The notes under the pieces are model-generated. The model did no database searches and was not told the origin of the DNA. It worked only from the letters and a program-made list of their open reading frames with translations. This document shows, piece by piece, positions 1 through 5,991 of a DNA stretch of 12,404 bases; the first letter of the stretch is position 1, and every line of letters begins with the position of its first letter. The stretch is from an uncultured Clostridium sp. (GTDB taxonomy: Bacteria > Bacillota > Clostridia > Lachnospirales > Anaerotignaceae), in assembly GCA_947246775.1 (NCBI GenBank), contig CAMXTM010000027.1:1-12404 (forward strand), in the 5' to 3' direction. Made by a program: the position numbers and the translations under genes.

Positions 1-104
1 AGTGATAAATTTCCCTTTTCCAATACTTCTAAAACACCAATGATATTAATTAACAATATTTTTTCTTCTTTTTTACTTGTCATATTCTCTAAAAAATTTA
101 TCAA
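1..104 (-). CDS. Small hypothetical protein, N-terminal part (cut by window edge)
   Basis: This is an open frame running off the left edge; only about 34 codons are visible. I chose the TTG at 104 as start because AGGAG at 112-116 lies 7 bases upstream of it. An in-frame ATG at 81-83 has no good ribosome site. The frame reads on from TTG as INFLENMTSKKEEK, then a hydrophobic helix-like stretch rich in Ile, Leu and Val. The gene follows the stop of the 111-aa gene by 15 bases, so the two are probably co-transcribed. The short Lys/Glu-rich start followed by an Ile/Leu-rich helix reminds me of small DUF3969-type proteins, but that is memory of a pattern and not a proven match. Function unknown. 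Confidence 0.5.
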   Translation of the reverse strand, partial: MINFLENMTSKKEEKILLINIIGVLEVLEKGNLS

Positions 105-119
105 TCTTTTTCTCCTTGA

Positions 120-455
120 TTAGTCTCCTATCGAAATCAATCCTAAATCTCTTGCAATCGCTTTTTGTGCAATTGCTATTAATTCCTTGAGCATTTGCTT
201 TCTTTCTTCCAATTCTATATCATTTTCAAGTAGTGATGCATTCAAAATATATTTGCATATTTTAATTATTTCAAATAAATCTTTTTTCGAAATTATAACA
301 TCACGATAAGGATTGATTTTATATAGTTTACTCATATCAATTGATACCTTTTTCCTTAATTTGTATATCAAATCAAGAAAATCGTCACTAAATTCTACAT
401 TCTCTCCCTCATTAACATCAATGTCTTCTATTGCATTACCTATATAAAAATTCAT
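120..455 (-). CDS. Hypothetical 111-aa protein, possible immunity protein
   Basis: I do not recognise a named family. It is a small acidic, probably all-helical cytoplasmic protein with no signal peptide or membrane segment. The N-terminus is acidic (NAIEDIDVNEGENVEFSDD). The middle carries DLIYKLRKKV and KDLFEIIKICKYILNAS, and the C-terminus ends in AIARDLGLISIGD. The start ATG has an AAAGGT ribosome site about 8 bases upstream. The gene begins 27 bases after the stop of the 170-aa gene and is followed closely by the partial gene at the edge, so the three look like one operon. Small helical proteins in tandem with other orphan small genes are typical of immunity genes of polymorphic toxin systems. 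Here that is inference from context, since no toxin gene is in view. Being a real gene is likely; the role is uncertain. Confidence 0.6.
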   Translation of the reverse strand: MNFYIGNAIEDIDVNEGENVEFSDDFLDLIYKLRKKVSIDMSKLYKINPYRDVIISKKDLFEIIKICKYILNASLLENDIELEERKQMLKELIAIAQKAIARDLGLISIGD

Positions 456-482
456 AAAAATGACCTTTCTCTCTGAAATATT

Positions 483-995
483 TTATACCTCTTTTTCCAC
501 TCTTTTAATCAGCAATTCTAAGTCTTGTACCTCTATTTGTCTGTTGTTATTTAATATTTTTATATCATTTAAATATTGTTTTGATTTTTGTATTATTTCT
601 TTACAAAATCCACTAAAAGAAACTTCCTTATTCTTCCAATATTTATATTCAAGATTTGGCATTGCTGTTGTTTCTAAGGCACTACTTCCTTCTGGTTTAT
701 CAGCATATACCTTACTAATATAAAATTTCCCTTTTTCTCTTTTTAGCTCTATCCATACATTTTCCTTTTCTATATCACTAATTAAAACATAATCCATTTT
801 ATTTAAAAGTAGTATACCTTTCAAAAAATAATAAAACCACCAATAAATAGATACCGCAAAAATATCTAAATTTTCATCAATATAATAACCATAAATTTCG
901 TCATTTGCTCTAAACTCAAAATATCCATATTCTCCCTGTAATTCATATGGCTCTATATCTTCGTTTTCTAATATTTTATATCTTATGTAAAACAT
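483..995 (-). CDS. Hypothetical 170-aa protein, possible immunity protein
   Basis: No family recognised with certainty. The protein is acidic and rich in Tyr, Trp and Phe. Near its N-terminus it has a long strand-rich part (EYGYFEFRANDEIYGYYIDE) followed by the aromatic stretch SIYWWFYYFLKGILLL. I read that stretch as a buried helix rather than a proven membrane segment. The C-terminal half is helical and charged, ending in LLIKRVEKEV. The start ATG has GAGAGG about 9 bases upstream. The gene begins 59 bases beyond the tRNA terminator hairpin and heads the small-gene operon; I see no clear promoter of its own. Its base composition is very AT-rich: a hand count of 481-600 gives 26 G+C in 120, against 25 in 60 at 8401-8460 inside alaS. 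A toxin-immunity role is only a contextual guess. Confidence 0.6.
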   Translation of the reverse strand: MFYIRYKILENEDIEPYELQGEYGYFEFRANDEIYGYYIDENLDIFAVSIYWWFYYFLKGILLLNKMDYVLISDIEKENVWIELKREKGKFYISKVYADKPEGSSALETTAMPNLEYKYWKNKEVSFSGFCKEIIQKSKQYLNDIKILNNNRQIEVQDLELLIKRVEKEV

Positions 996-1042
996 TTTAT
1001 GAAACCTCTCTTTAGCCCACCATACAACACAAAATGCAACAT

Positions 1043-1071
1043 AAAAAAAATAGCCCTTGAAAAATCAAGGG
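1043..1071 (-). terminator. Intrinsic terminator of tRNA-Leu
   Basis: On the minus strand CCCTTGA and TCAAGGG form a perfect 7-bp stem around a TTTT loop (1054-1071). CTA and a run of eight T (1043-1050) follow. It begins 9 bases after the tRNA 3' end. Confidence 0.8.
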
Positions 1072-1079
1072 TTTTATTA

Positions 1080-1164
1080 TGCGGATAACAGGACTTGAAC
1101 CTGCACCGCCAATTATGGGACAAGAATCTGAATCTTGCGCGTCTGCCAATTCCGCCATATCCGC
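1080..1164 (-). tRNA. tRNA-Leu, anticodon CAG
   Basis: This is an 85-nt class II tRNA. The acceptor strands GCGGATA (1158-1164) and TATCCGC (1081-1087) pair fully, with discriminator A at 1080. The D arm carries the usual TTGGCAGA. The anticodon stem is CAAGA/TCTTG around the loop TTCAGAT, giving anticodon CAG at 1128-1130, which reads CUG. A long variable arm with CCA/TGG pairing marks a leucine tRNA. The T arm is GCAGG-TTCAAGT-CCTGT. CCA is not encoded: the bases after the discriminator are TAA, so CCA must be added by tRNA nucleotidyltransferase. It is a single-gene unit with its own promoter and terminator. Confidence 0.97.
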
Positions 1165-1181
1165 ATATATAAAGCTTAATC

Positions 1182-1210
1182 ATTATACTATAAAGGAATG
1201 ATATTGTCAA
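1182..1210 (-). promoter_or_regulatory. Consensus sigma-A promoter of tRNA-Leu
   Basis: The minus strand has TTGACA (1205-1210), a 17-base spacer and TATAAT (1182-1187), a perfect match to the housekeeping consensus, as expected for a stable RNA gene. The expected transcription start is about 10 bases upstream of the mature tRNA 5' end. Confidence 0.9.
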
Positions 1211-1236
1211 TATATTCTGAAACAAAAAATTGACAT

Positions 1237-1419
1237 GGAAAAAGCACAGAAATTCTTCTGTGCTTCAAAACTGTAAACCGCCTATTCTGAACAAGGCAAA
1301 AATAAAGGAGTCGGCTCTGCTTGCAGGATGATAAACAAACAGTGCCTGTATATCAAATTGTAATCCCAAAAGGCCACAACAGACTTTCCCCAAAATCTGT
1401 TGATTTACAACTGATTTCT
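1237..1419 (-). ncRNA. Predicted structured small RNA of about 180 nt, family not recognised
   Basis: The region between lysO and the tRNA has no plausible protein gene but looks like a complete RNA unit on the minus strand. A 9-bp closing stem is formed by TTGTAAATC (1402-1410) and GGTTTACAG (1271-1279), including two G-U pairs. Just inside its 5' strand, AACAGA/TCTGTT makes a hairpin with a G- and A-rich loop (1378-1401). On the 3' side there are a GCCT/AGGC hairpin and a CTG-CAAG-CAG hairpin. A 10-bp terminator hairpin ends the unit, and a promoter-like pair lies just upstream. Length and closed form are compatible with a 6S-like RNA, but I could not fold it into the 6S rod with central bubble. 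It also lacks the SRP RNA loop and a tmRNA tag. Family is open. Confidence 0.4.
1239..1265 (-). terminator. Intrinsic terminator of the predicted small RNA
   Basis: On the minus strand AAGCACAGAA and TTCTGTGCTT form a perfect 10-bp stem around GAAT (1242-1265), and the hairpin runs into a short T tract ending at 1239. It lies just upstream of the -35 box of the tRNA promoter and insulates the two units. Confidence 0.75.
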
Positions 1420-1426
1420 AACACTT

Positions 1427-1455
1427 ATTATGTATGAAAATGCAATAAAATACAA
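1427..1455 (-). promoter_or_regulatory. Possible promoter of the predicted small RNA
   Basis: The minus strand has TTGTAT (1450-1455), a 17-base spacer and CATAAT (1427-1432). The -10 box is good and the -35 box is poor (3 of 6). It would start transcription near 1419, at the foot of the closing stem. The bases from 1456 to 1641, up to the lysO stop, are AT-rich; I see no gene and no convincing terminator for the lysO operon there. Confidence 0.35.
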
Positions 1456-1641
1456 GTGGGAATACTTCCTAAAAAATTGCAAACAAATTGCCATATCCTA
1501 ATAAAAATACTGATTTTTTGCCATTGTTGTCATACAAAACATTTTTTATTTTTTCCATTTTGTTTAACCTATACAAAATAATTTTGATTCTATTTTTATT
1601 TTATACATCATTTTATAAATTAGTCTATTTCTGTAACATTT

Positions 1642-2232
1642 TTACAAAAATAGGGGTACTAATATTGGTACAATCATAGTTAATGAAATGCCACTAACAA
1701 ATGCCATAACGGCAATGGTCGCATTTGTATTTCTTGAAATAATGGCAAGTGTAGTGTCCATAGCTGTTGCGCCCGCAGGAGCAATCGCACAATAATAATT
1801 GATATGTTTTGCAATAAAAGGTACACTAACAAATGTTAACAACTCCCTCATGACATTTGCCAAAAATGAAATTGTACCACCTACTGTATTACCTGCTTTT
1901 GTCAACAATATCCCTGAAAGACTATACCAGCCCAATCCAGAAGATATGGCAAGGCACTCTTTTAGTGATTGTGTAAAAAACAAAGAAACAATGCTACCAC
2001 CCAAAAGAGAGCCTAGAGCCACCCCTATTGGTATCAACAATATCTTAAATCCTAGTTTTTTAATTTGCCCAAAAACCTGCTTATTTAATCCCATATCAAT
2101 TCCTACTGAAAAAAGCAAAAGCAAAAGCAAAGCTGATGACATTTTTTCTATCATTGCCGCATCTATGCCATTTCCTACTAAAAAACCTGCTGCTATGCCA
2201 CAAATCAATGTTAAAAATATAATAACACTCAT
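1642..2232 (-). CDS. lysO: Lysine exporter LysO, C-terminal subunit (DUF340)
   Basis: This is an integral membrane protein of 196 aa matching the C-terminal two thirds of LysO (YbjE), which exports L-lysine and the toxic analogue thialysine in Escherichia coli. The sequence alternates glycine-rich hydrophobic spans with short loops, about five membrane segments. It contains family hallmarks such as SSGLGWYSLSGILLTKAGN, NVMRELL and the late APAGATAMDTTL. In E. coli LysO is one chain of about 300 aa; here the N-terminal third is a separate gene just upstream. The start ATG overlaps the TGA of that gene as ATGA, and its ribosome site AGGGAGG sits inside the upstream gene's last codons, so the two are translationally coupled. 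No lysine riboswitch is visible. Confidence in the family is high; the exact substrate is inferred. Confidence 0.88.
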   Translation of the reverse strand: MSVIIFLTLICGIAAGFLVGNGIDAAMIEKMSSALLLLLLFSVGIDMGLNKQVFGQIKKLGFKILLIPIGVALGSLLGGSIVSLFFTQSLKECLAISSGLGWYSLSGILLTKAGNTVGGTISFLANVMRELLTFVSVPFIAKHINYYCAIAPAGATAMDTTLAIISRNTNATIAVMAFVSGISLTMIVPILVPLFL

Positions 2233-2507
2233 TTTTTTTCCTCCCTAAAGAAAATGCGAGATATAATATACACAACTATTACACTACCAATACAAGCCGC
2301 AACAGCAAATACAAAAGCAGTTCCCCCCAACACTGGCAGTTGTGTTAATATGCTTTTATCCATTCCAATACTCATACCCATAACAAATATCAAAAACAAC
2401 AAAAAAATAGTTTGCAATTTTCCATTAAACAATATCATTTTTTCGCTGAGCCATTTTTTATATCCAATGATAAATCCCAACATCAAACTAATCAATATAT
2501 TTAACAT
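2229..2507 (-). CDS. Lysine exporter LysO, N-terminal subunit
   Basis: This 92-aa membrane protein has three predicted helices: roughly residues 3-17, 33-49 (LFLIFVMGMSIGMD) and 58-84. It ends in the charged tail FFREEKK. It corresponds to the N-terminal third of single-chain LysO, and with the following gene adds up to 288 aa, close to the usual 300. The start ATG has GAAGG 8 bases upstream. It begins 15 bases after the stop of the ABC-F gene, so all three genes are probably one transcript. Split LysO pairs are known in Gram-positive bacteria, so this is not a recent frameshift; the neat ATGA overlap and the separate strong ribosome site for the second half support two working subunits. Confidence 0.82.
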   Translation of the reverse strand: MLNILISLMLGFIIGYKKWLSEKMILFNGKLQTIFLLFLIFVMGMSIGMDKSILTQLPVLGGTAFVFAVAACIGSVIVVYIISRIFFREEKK

Positions 2508-2522
2508 ATAAAATACCTTCTT

Positions 2523-4436
2523 TCACTGCAATTCTTCCCACTTTTGATAAAGTTCTTCCAAATGCTGTTCTAACTTTGTTTTTTCTGCAAAAAGTTCTTG
2601 TGCTTTACTAAAATCAGAGCTAATTTCTTCTTGAAAAAGCATATTATCTAGTTCCTTTATTTTATTTTCTGTTTGTTCTATTTCTTTTTCCACTCTTTCT
2701 ACTTTTGCTGCTGCTTTTCTTTCTTGTGCCTGCAATTCTTTTTGCTTGAGCCAATCTGCTTTTCCCTCTGAAACAGTATGATATACTACTTGTTTTGTTT
2801 GTGCGCTATCTTGTTGTAACTGTATTTGTTGTTCTTCTTTTTTTTGTAAATAATACTGATAGTCGCCCAAATATTGATTGACTCCCTGTGGGGTCAGCTC
2901 TAATATTTTTTGTGCCGTTCTATTGATAAAATATCTATCATGGGAAATATAAATTACTGTACCCTCATAGCTATTTAGGGCATCTTCTAATATTTCTTTA
3001 GAATACATATCTAAATGGTTTGTTGGCTCGTCCAGCATAAGCACATTTGCATTAGAAAGCATTATTTTTGCAAGAGAAATACGCCCTTTTTCTCCACCGC
3101 TCAAGGAAGAAATGGTTTTATAAATATCGTCTCCTGTAAAAACAAAGGCTGCCAAAATATTCCGAATTTTTCCATTATCCATAGTGGGGTAAGTATCCGC
3201 AATTTCTTGAAATATTGTTTTTGTTTCATCTAACTCTTGCTGTTCTTGGTCATAATATCCTATATGAACATTTGTTCCAATTCTAATTTCTCCCTTATCT
3301 TGTCTGACTTTACCCAGCAATATTTTAAACAAGGTACTCTTTCCAACTCCATTTGGTCCTATAATTGCTACTTTTTCTCCTCTTTTGACATCAAAACTTA
3401 CATTTTCAAATAGTTGCACTGTGTCAAATGACTTTTTTAAACTCTCCGCTTTCAATACATCATTTCCACTAATAATCTTAGGCGTCAAACGCAAACGCAT
3501 TTTTGTAGGCAAATTTTCTGGTTTTTCTAGTTTTTCCATGCGCTCTAATGCCTTTTCTCTACTTTCTGCCCTTTTAATGGACTTTTCTCTATTAAATGAC
3601 CGCAATGTTTTAATGACATCTTCTTGATGTTTAATCTCTTTTTGTTGCACTTCATATGCTTTTTGCTGTATTTGTCTGTTAATATCCTTTTGCTTACTAT
3701 AAAAGGTATAATTCCCCTCATACACAGAAGATTTTTTATTTTCTACTTCTATTACCTTTGTTACAATTTTATCTAAAAAATATCTGTCATGGGAAATCAA
3801 AAGCACTGTTCCCTGATACCCTTTTAAAAAGTCTTCCAACCACTGTATTGATGCAATATCTAAATGGTTTGTTGGCTCGTCCAAAAGAAGAATATCTGGT
3901 TTAGATAGCAAAAGTTTACTCAAATATACTCTTGTTTTTTGTCCTCCTGAAAGTTGGCAAACAGGTAAATTATAATCTTCTTCTAAAAATCCCAGCCCTT
4001 TTAAAACGCCTTTTATACGACTTTCATAACCATAGCTGTCACTTTGTTCAAATTTTTGTTGAGCTTGCGCATATTTTTCAATGTGGTCAGACAACTCTTT
4101 CCCTGTTAGCACAGACATTTTGTTTTCCATTTCACGAAGATTTTGCTCTTCGCAACGTATTTTTTCAAATACAGTCATCATTTCTTCCAATATTGTTCTT
4201 TCTGTATCAATTTGCTGATTCTGTGCCAAATATCCTACTGAAACATCTTTTTTTAAATAAATTTCTCCGCTGTCTGCGCTCATCTCTCCCGTCAATATTT
4301 TAAACAATGTGGTCTTTCCAGCGCCGTTTACGCCTACAATCGCCGCTTTTTCTTTTTCTTCTACATGAAATGTAATCTTTTCTAATACTGTATCAATGCC
4401 AAATGATTTTTGAATTTCTTTACAAGCTAATATCAT
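2523..4436 (-). CDS. ABC-F family ATP-binding protein (YdiF/Uup-like)
   Basis: This 637-aa soluble twin-ATPase has no membrane domain, as in ABC-F proteins that bind the ribosomal E site. The first nucleotide-binding domain has Walker A GVNGAGKT (residues 35-42), LSGGQ (162-166), Walker B LLLDEP with the catalytic Glu187, and SHDRYF near 215. A charged helical linker of about 80 residues (245-325) follows, the part that reaches the peptidyl-tRNA site. The second domain has GPNGVGKS (360-367), LSGGE (445-449), LMLDEP with Glu470 and SHDRYF near 498. The last 70 or so residues are a coiled coil rich in Glu and Lys, as in Uup and Bacillus YdiF, so a general translation-rescue role fits better than a specific resistance factor. 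Both catalytic sites are complete. AGGAGG lies 8 bases before the ATG. It is first in an operon with the LysO pair. Confidence 0.93.
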   Translation of the reverse strand: MILACKEIQKSFGIDTVLEKITFHVEEKEKAAIVGVNGAGKTTLFKILTGEMSADSGEIYLKKDVSVGYLAQNQQIDTERTILEEMMTVFEKIRCEEQNLREMENKMSVLTGKELSDHIEKYAQAQQKFEQSDSYGYESRIKGVLKGLGFLEEDYNLPVCQLSGGQKTRVYLSKLLLSKPDILLLDEPTNHLDIASIQWLEDFLKGYQGTVLLISHDRYFLDKIVTKVIEVENKKSSVYEGNYTFYSKQKDINRQIQQKAYEVQQKEIKHQEDVIKTLRSFNREKSIKRAESREKALERMEKLEKPENLPTKMRLRLTPKIISGNDVLKAESLKKSFDTVQLFENVSFDVKRGEKVAIIGPNGVGKSTLFKILLGKVRQDKGEIRIGTNVHIGYYDQEQQELDETKTIFQEIADTYPTMDNGKIRNILAAFVFTGDDIYKTISSLSGGEKGRISLAKIMLSNANVLMLDEPTNHLDMYSKEILEDALNSYEGTVIYISHDRYFINRTAQKILELTPQGVNQYLGDYQYYLQKKEEQQIQLQQDSAQTKQVVYHTVSEGKADWLKQKELQAQERKAAAKVERVEKEIEQTENKIKELDNMLFQEEISSDFSKAQELFAEKTKLEQHLEELYQKWEELQ

Positions 4437-4487
4437 ATCAAAATCCTCCTATAAAAATACAGTTACTTTTGTATCATATCAGAAAAT

Positions 4488-4517
4488 ATTATAAAATAAA
4501 AGACTTATCGTTGACAA
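4488..4517 (-). promoter_or_regulatory. Promoter of the ABC-F/lysO operon
   Basis: The minus strand has TTGTCA (4512-4517), an 18-base spacer and TATAAT (4488-4493). The -35 box matches 5 of 6 consensus bases and lies on the same bases as the rex -35 box on the other strand. The 5' leader would be about 45 nt, too short for an attenuator of the kind seen before antibiotic-resistance ABC-F genes. Confidence 0.65.
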
Positions 4518-4528
4518 TAAAATAACAA
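4511..4528. promoter_or_regulatory. Putative Rex operator
   Basis: TTGACAATAAAATAACAA matches the clostridial Rex site TTGTTAAnnnnTTAACAA at 11 of 14 fixed positions: two mismatches in the left half and one in the right. It covers the -35 boxes of both the rex and ABC-F promoters. Rex is known to autoregulate in many Firmicutes and binds when NADH is low, so repression of both directions would be expected. Part of the match comes from the -35 box itself, so the call is tentative. Confidence 0.5.
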
Positions 4529-4540
4529 TAGTGCTATACT
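4511..4540 (+). promoter_or_regulatory. Promoter of rex
   Basis: TTGACA (4511-4516), an 18-base spacer and TATACT (4535-4540), with a TG at 4532-4533 making an extended -10. Transcription would start near 4547, leaving a leader of under 30 nt before the rex ATG. Confidence 0.75.
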
Positions 4541-4574
4541 GAAATTACGTCAAAGCGGAGAGGATTTGGTTATT

Positions 4575-5294
4575 ATGGATAATGAAAAGAAAGTTTCAAT
4601 GGCAGTTATCAATAGATTGCCTAGATACTTCCGCTATTTAGGGGATTTATTAGAAAGCGATATTACTAGAATTTCTTCTAAAGAGCTTAGTGTAAAAATG
4701 AATATTACTGCTTCCCAAATCCGTCAGGACTTAAACAACTTCGGTGGATTTGGACAACAAGGCTATGGTTACAATGTAGAATATCTCTACAATGAAATTA
4801 AAAAAATATTAGGTTTAGACCGTATCTATCATTTAATCGTTGTAGGTGGTGGCAACATAGGACAGGCTCTTGTTAACTATGCCAGCTTTGAAAAACGTGG
4901 TTTTGTTATAAAAGCGGTTTTTGATGTCAACCCTCGTCTGATTGGTATGACCATTAGAGGCGTAGAAGTATATGACATTGATAAAATGGAGGAATTTGTA
5001 AAAAATAATGACATTGATGTGGCAATCCTCACTTTGCCTCGCTCTCAAGCGGCAAAAGTCGCAAACGATTTAGCAAAATGGGGCATAAAAGGAATGTGGA
5101 ATTTTAGTCATGTGGACTTACAAGTACCTGATGATATTATTGTAGAAAATGTACATTTGACCGACAGCTTAATGACGCTGTTGTATAAAATCAATGAAAT
5201 GTATGCAGAAGAATCGGATTTCCAACAAATGCACCAAGGCTTGCCTATCAAACCTAAAAAATTGGAAGATATAGAAGATGATGGAGAACCTTAA
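4575..5294 (+). CDS. rex: Redox-sensing transcriptional repressor Rex
   Basis: This 239-aa protein senses the NADH/NAD+ ratio and represses fermentation and respiration genes when NADH is scarce. The N-terminal winged helix (residues 5-80) has the Rex core: INRLPRYFRYL, ISSKELSVKMNITASQIRQD and NNFGGFGQQGYGYNV. The Rossmann domain follows with VVGGGNIGQAL as the NAD(H) loop, then FDVNPRLIG, and ends with NFSHVDLQVPDDIIVENVHL and the C-terminal swapped helix. The length is slightly above the usual 210-220 because of an acidic tail ending EDIEDDGEP. A TTG at 4566 is also in frame, but it lies only 2 bases from the GGAGAGG ribosome site; the ATG at 4575 is 11 bases away and fits better. It is a single-gene unit, divergent from the ABC-F gene and closed by a strong terminator. 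Confidence 0.96.
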   Translation: MDNEKKVSMAVINRLPRYFRYLGDLLESDITRISSKELSVKMNITASQIRQDLNNFGGFGQQGYGYNVEYLYNEIKKILGLDRIYHLIVVGGGNIGQALVNYASFEKRGFVIKAVFDVNPRLIGMTIRGVEVYDIDKMEEFVKNNDIDVAILTLPRSQAAKVANDLAKWGIKGMWNFSHVDLQVPDDIIVENVHLTDSLMTLLYKINEMYAEESDFQQMHQGLPIKPKKLEDIEDDGEP

Positions 5295-5303
5295 AACAAA
5301 ATA

Positions 5304-5345
5304 AAAAAATAAAAGGTGTGGTATGATTCACACCTTTTATTTTTT
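5304..5345 (+). terminator. Bidirectional terminator between rex and the 123-aa gene
   Basis: A 17-bp perfect inverted repeat (5304-5320 and 5329-5345) surrounds an 8-base loop. GGTGTG/CACACC forms the GC core and A/T runs flank it on both sides, so each strand gives a hairpin ending in a T tract. It serves rex on the plus strand and the convergent gene on the minus strand. Confidence 0.9.
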
Positions 5346-5355
5346 ATTAGTATTA

Positions 5356-5727
5356 TCAAAAACCATTATCTCCTATCAGTACTACATCATTTCGTTCTGC
5401 ATCTACTCTAAGTGCTATCAATCTCTTATGTAAATACTCATGTTCTTGCAGCTTACTATCTGGAAGATTTTGCAATCCTATAATCATCTTCCATTCTCCG
5501 TCCATTTTCATTACAAAAAAATGGCTTATTTGATTTTCTTTATCTTTTTTAGTATCCATAACAGTATCAAAATGCGGTTCTGTAAAAACAGTAAATTCAT
5601 ATAAGTCATCATCTATTTTAGTTTTACTTTTTAATTTATATTTATCTACTACCACTAAATCAGAATAATAAGTTTTCATCATTTCTTCAAAATCAACAAA
5701 TCCAGACGTACCTTTAAAATATATCAT
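5356..5727 (-). CDS. Hypothetical protein, 5' end out of frame (probably frameshifted)
   Basis: The 123-aa frame is strand-rich and soluble, with EEMMKTYYSDLVVVDKYKLK near the start and HFFVMKMDGEWKMIIGLQN in the middle. The general look is that of a small NTF2-like or secreted-type domain, but I do not recognise a family. The ATG at 5727 has no ribosome site. Coding-like sequence continues upstream in the same frame (KFKDADEIYN) without any start codon before a TAA at 5787-5789. A promoter, an AAGGAG and an ATG at 5777 are all present upstream, but that ATG opens a different frame. The likeliest reading is a gene broken by a one-base loss near its start; recoding is possible. The 3' end is served by the shared terminator. 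Confidence 0.55.
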   Translation of the reverse strand: MIYFKGTSGFVDFEEMMKTYYSDLVVVDKYKLKSKTKIDDDLYEFTVFTEPHFDTVMDTKKDKENQISHFFVMKMDGEWKMIIGLQNLPDSKLQEHEYLHKRLIALRVDAERNDVVLIGDNGF

Positions 5728-5777
5728 GTTATATATTTCGTCTGCATCTTTAAATTTTCTATTTTCATAATAGACAT
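5724..5777 (-). other. 17-codon ORF at the start of the 123-aa gene, with slippery heptamer
   Basis: Downstream of AAGGAG (5781-5786) the ATG at 5777 opens the frame MSIMKIENLKMQTKYIT, which stops at a TGA that overlaps the ATG of the 123-aa frame as ATGA. The codons GAA AAT TTA contain A_AAT_TTA at 5751-5757, a canonical -1 slippery heptamer in the correct register. A -1 step there joins MSIMKIENL directly to KDADEIYNM and gives a 140-aa protein. The ribosome site is only 3 bases from this ATG and 12 from the next in-frame ATG at 5768, so neither start is ideal. Confidence 0.35.
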
Positions 5778-5820
5778 CTTCTCCTTATACTATTAAAATA
5801 ATATTTTTAATTCTAAAAAT

Positions 5821-5849
5821 ATTATAATTTGAATAGTTTTAATAGTCCA
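5821..5849 (-). promoter_or_regulatory. Possible promoter of the 123-aa gene
   Basis: The minus strand has TGGACT (5844-5849), a 17-base spacer and a consensus TATAAT (5821-5826). It would start transcription near 5813, about 27 bases before the AAGGAG at 5781-5786. Its presence suggests that the gene was recently, or is still, expressed. Confidence 0.5.
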
Positions 5850-5944
5850 TATATAAAATCACTAAATTTTTCGTCTATTTTCATTCACAATTCGTCATGT
5901 TTTTCTATTATTTCCCATTTTCAGCAATATTACTACTCATATAA

Positions 5945-5980
5945 CAAAAAAAACGAGCAATATTATACTATATTACTCGT
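5945..5980 (-). terminator. Intrinsic terminator of the glycosyltransferase gene
   Basis: On the minus strand ACGAGTAATA and TATTGCTCGT pair over 10 bp (one G-U) around an 8-base loop, followed by a run of eight T (5945-5952). It begins 12 bases after the gene's stop codon. Confidence 0.85.
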
Positions 5981-5991
5981 TTAAAATATTT

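Noticed and set aside
983..1225. An 80-codon minus-strand frame spanning the tRNA.
   Set aside because: It overlaps a fully formed tRNA and its terminator, has no ribosome site, and its translation is not protein-like.
1377..1402. GGGGAAAGTCTG on the minus strand, with CAGAATAGGC near the 3' end, recalls conserved parts of RNase P RNA (GAGGAAAGTCC and ACAGAA).
   Set aside because: The whole RNA is only about 180 nt and lacks the other conserved RNase P regions; bacterial rnpB is over 300 nt. The match is short enough for chance.
1479..1491. A GCAA/TTGC hairpin followed by T residues as a terminator for the lysO operon.
   Set aside because: The stem is only 4 bp and would not stop transcription convincingly.
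2111..2132. AAAAGC repeated about three times inside the lysO C-terminal gene, a possible contingency repeat.
   Set aside because: The unit is six bases, so slippage keeps the frame; it simply encodes a run of leucines in a membrane helix.
1799..2248. A 149-codon plus-strand frame opposite the lysO genes.
   Set aside because: It is the antisense of two well-recognised membrane protein genes, has no ribosome site and has no protein-like character.
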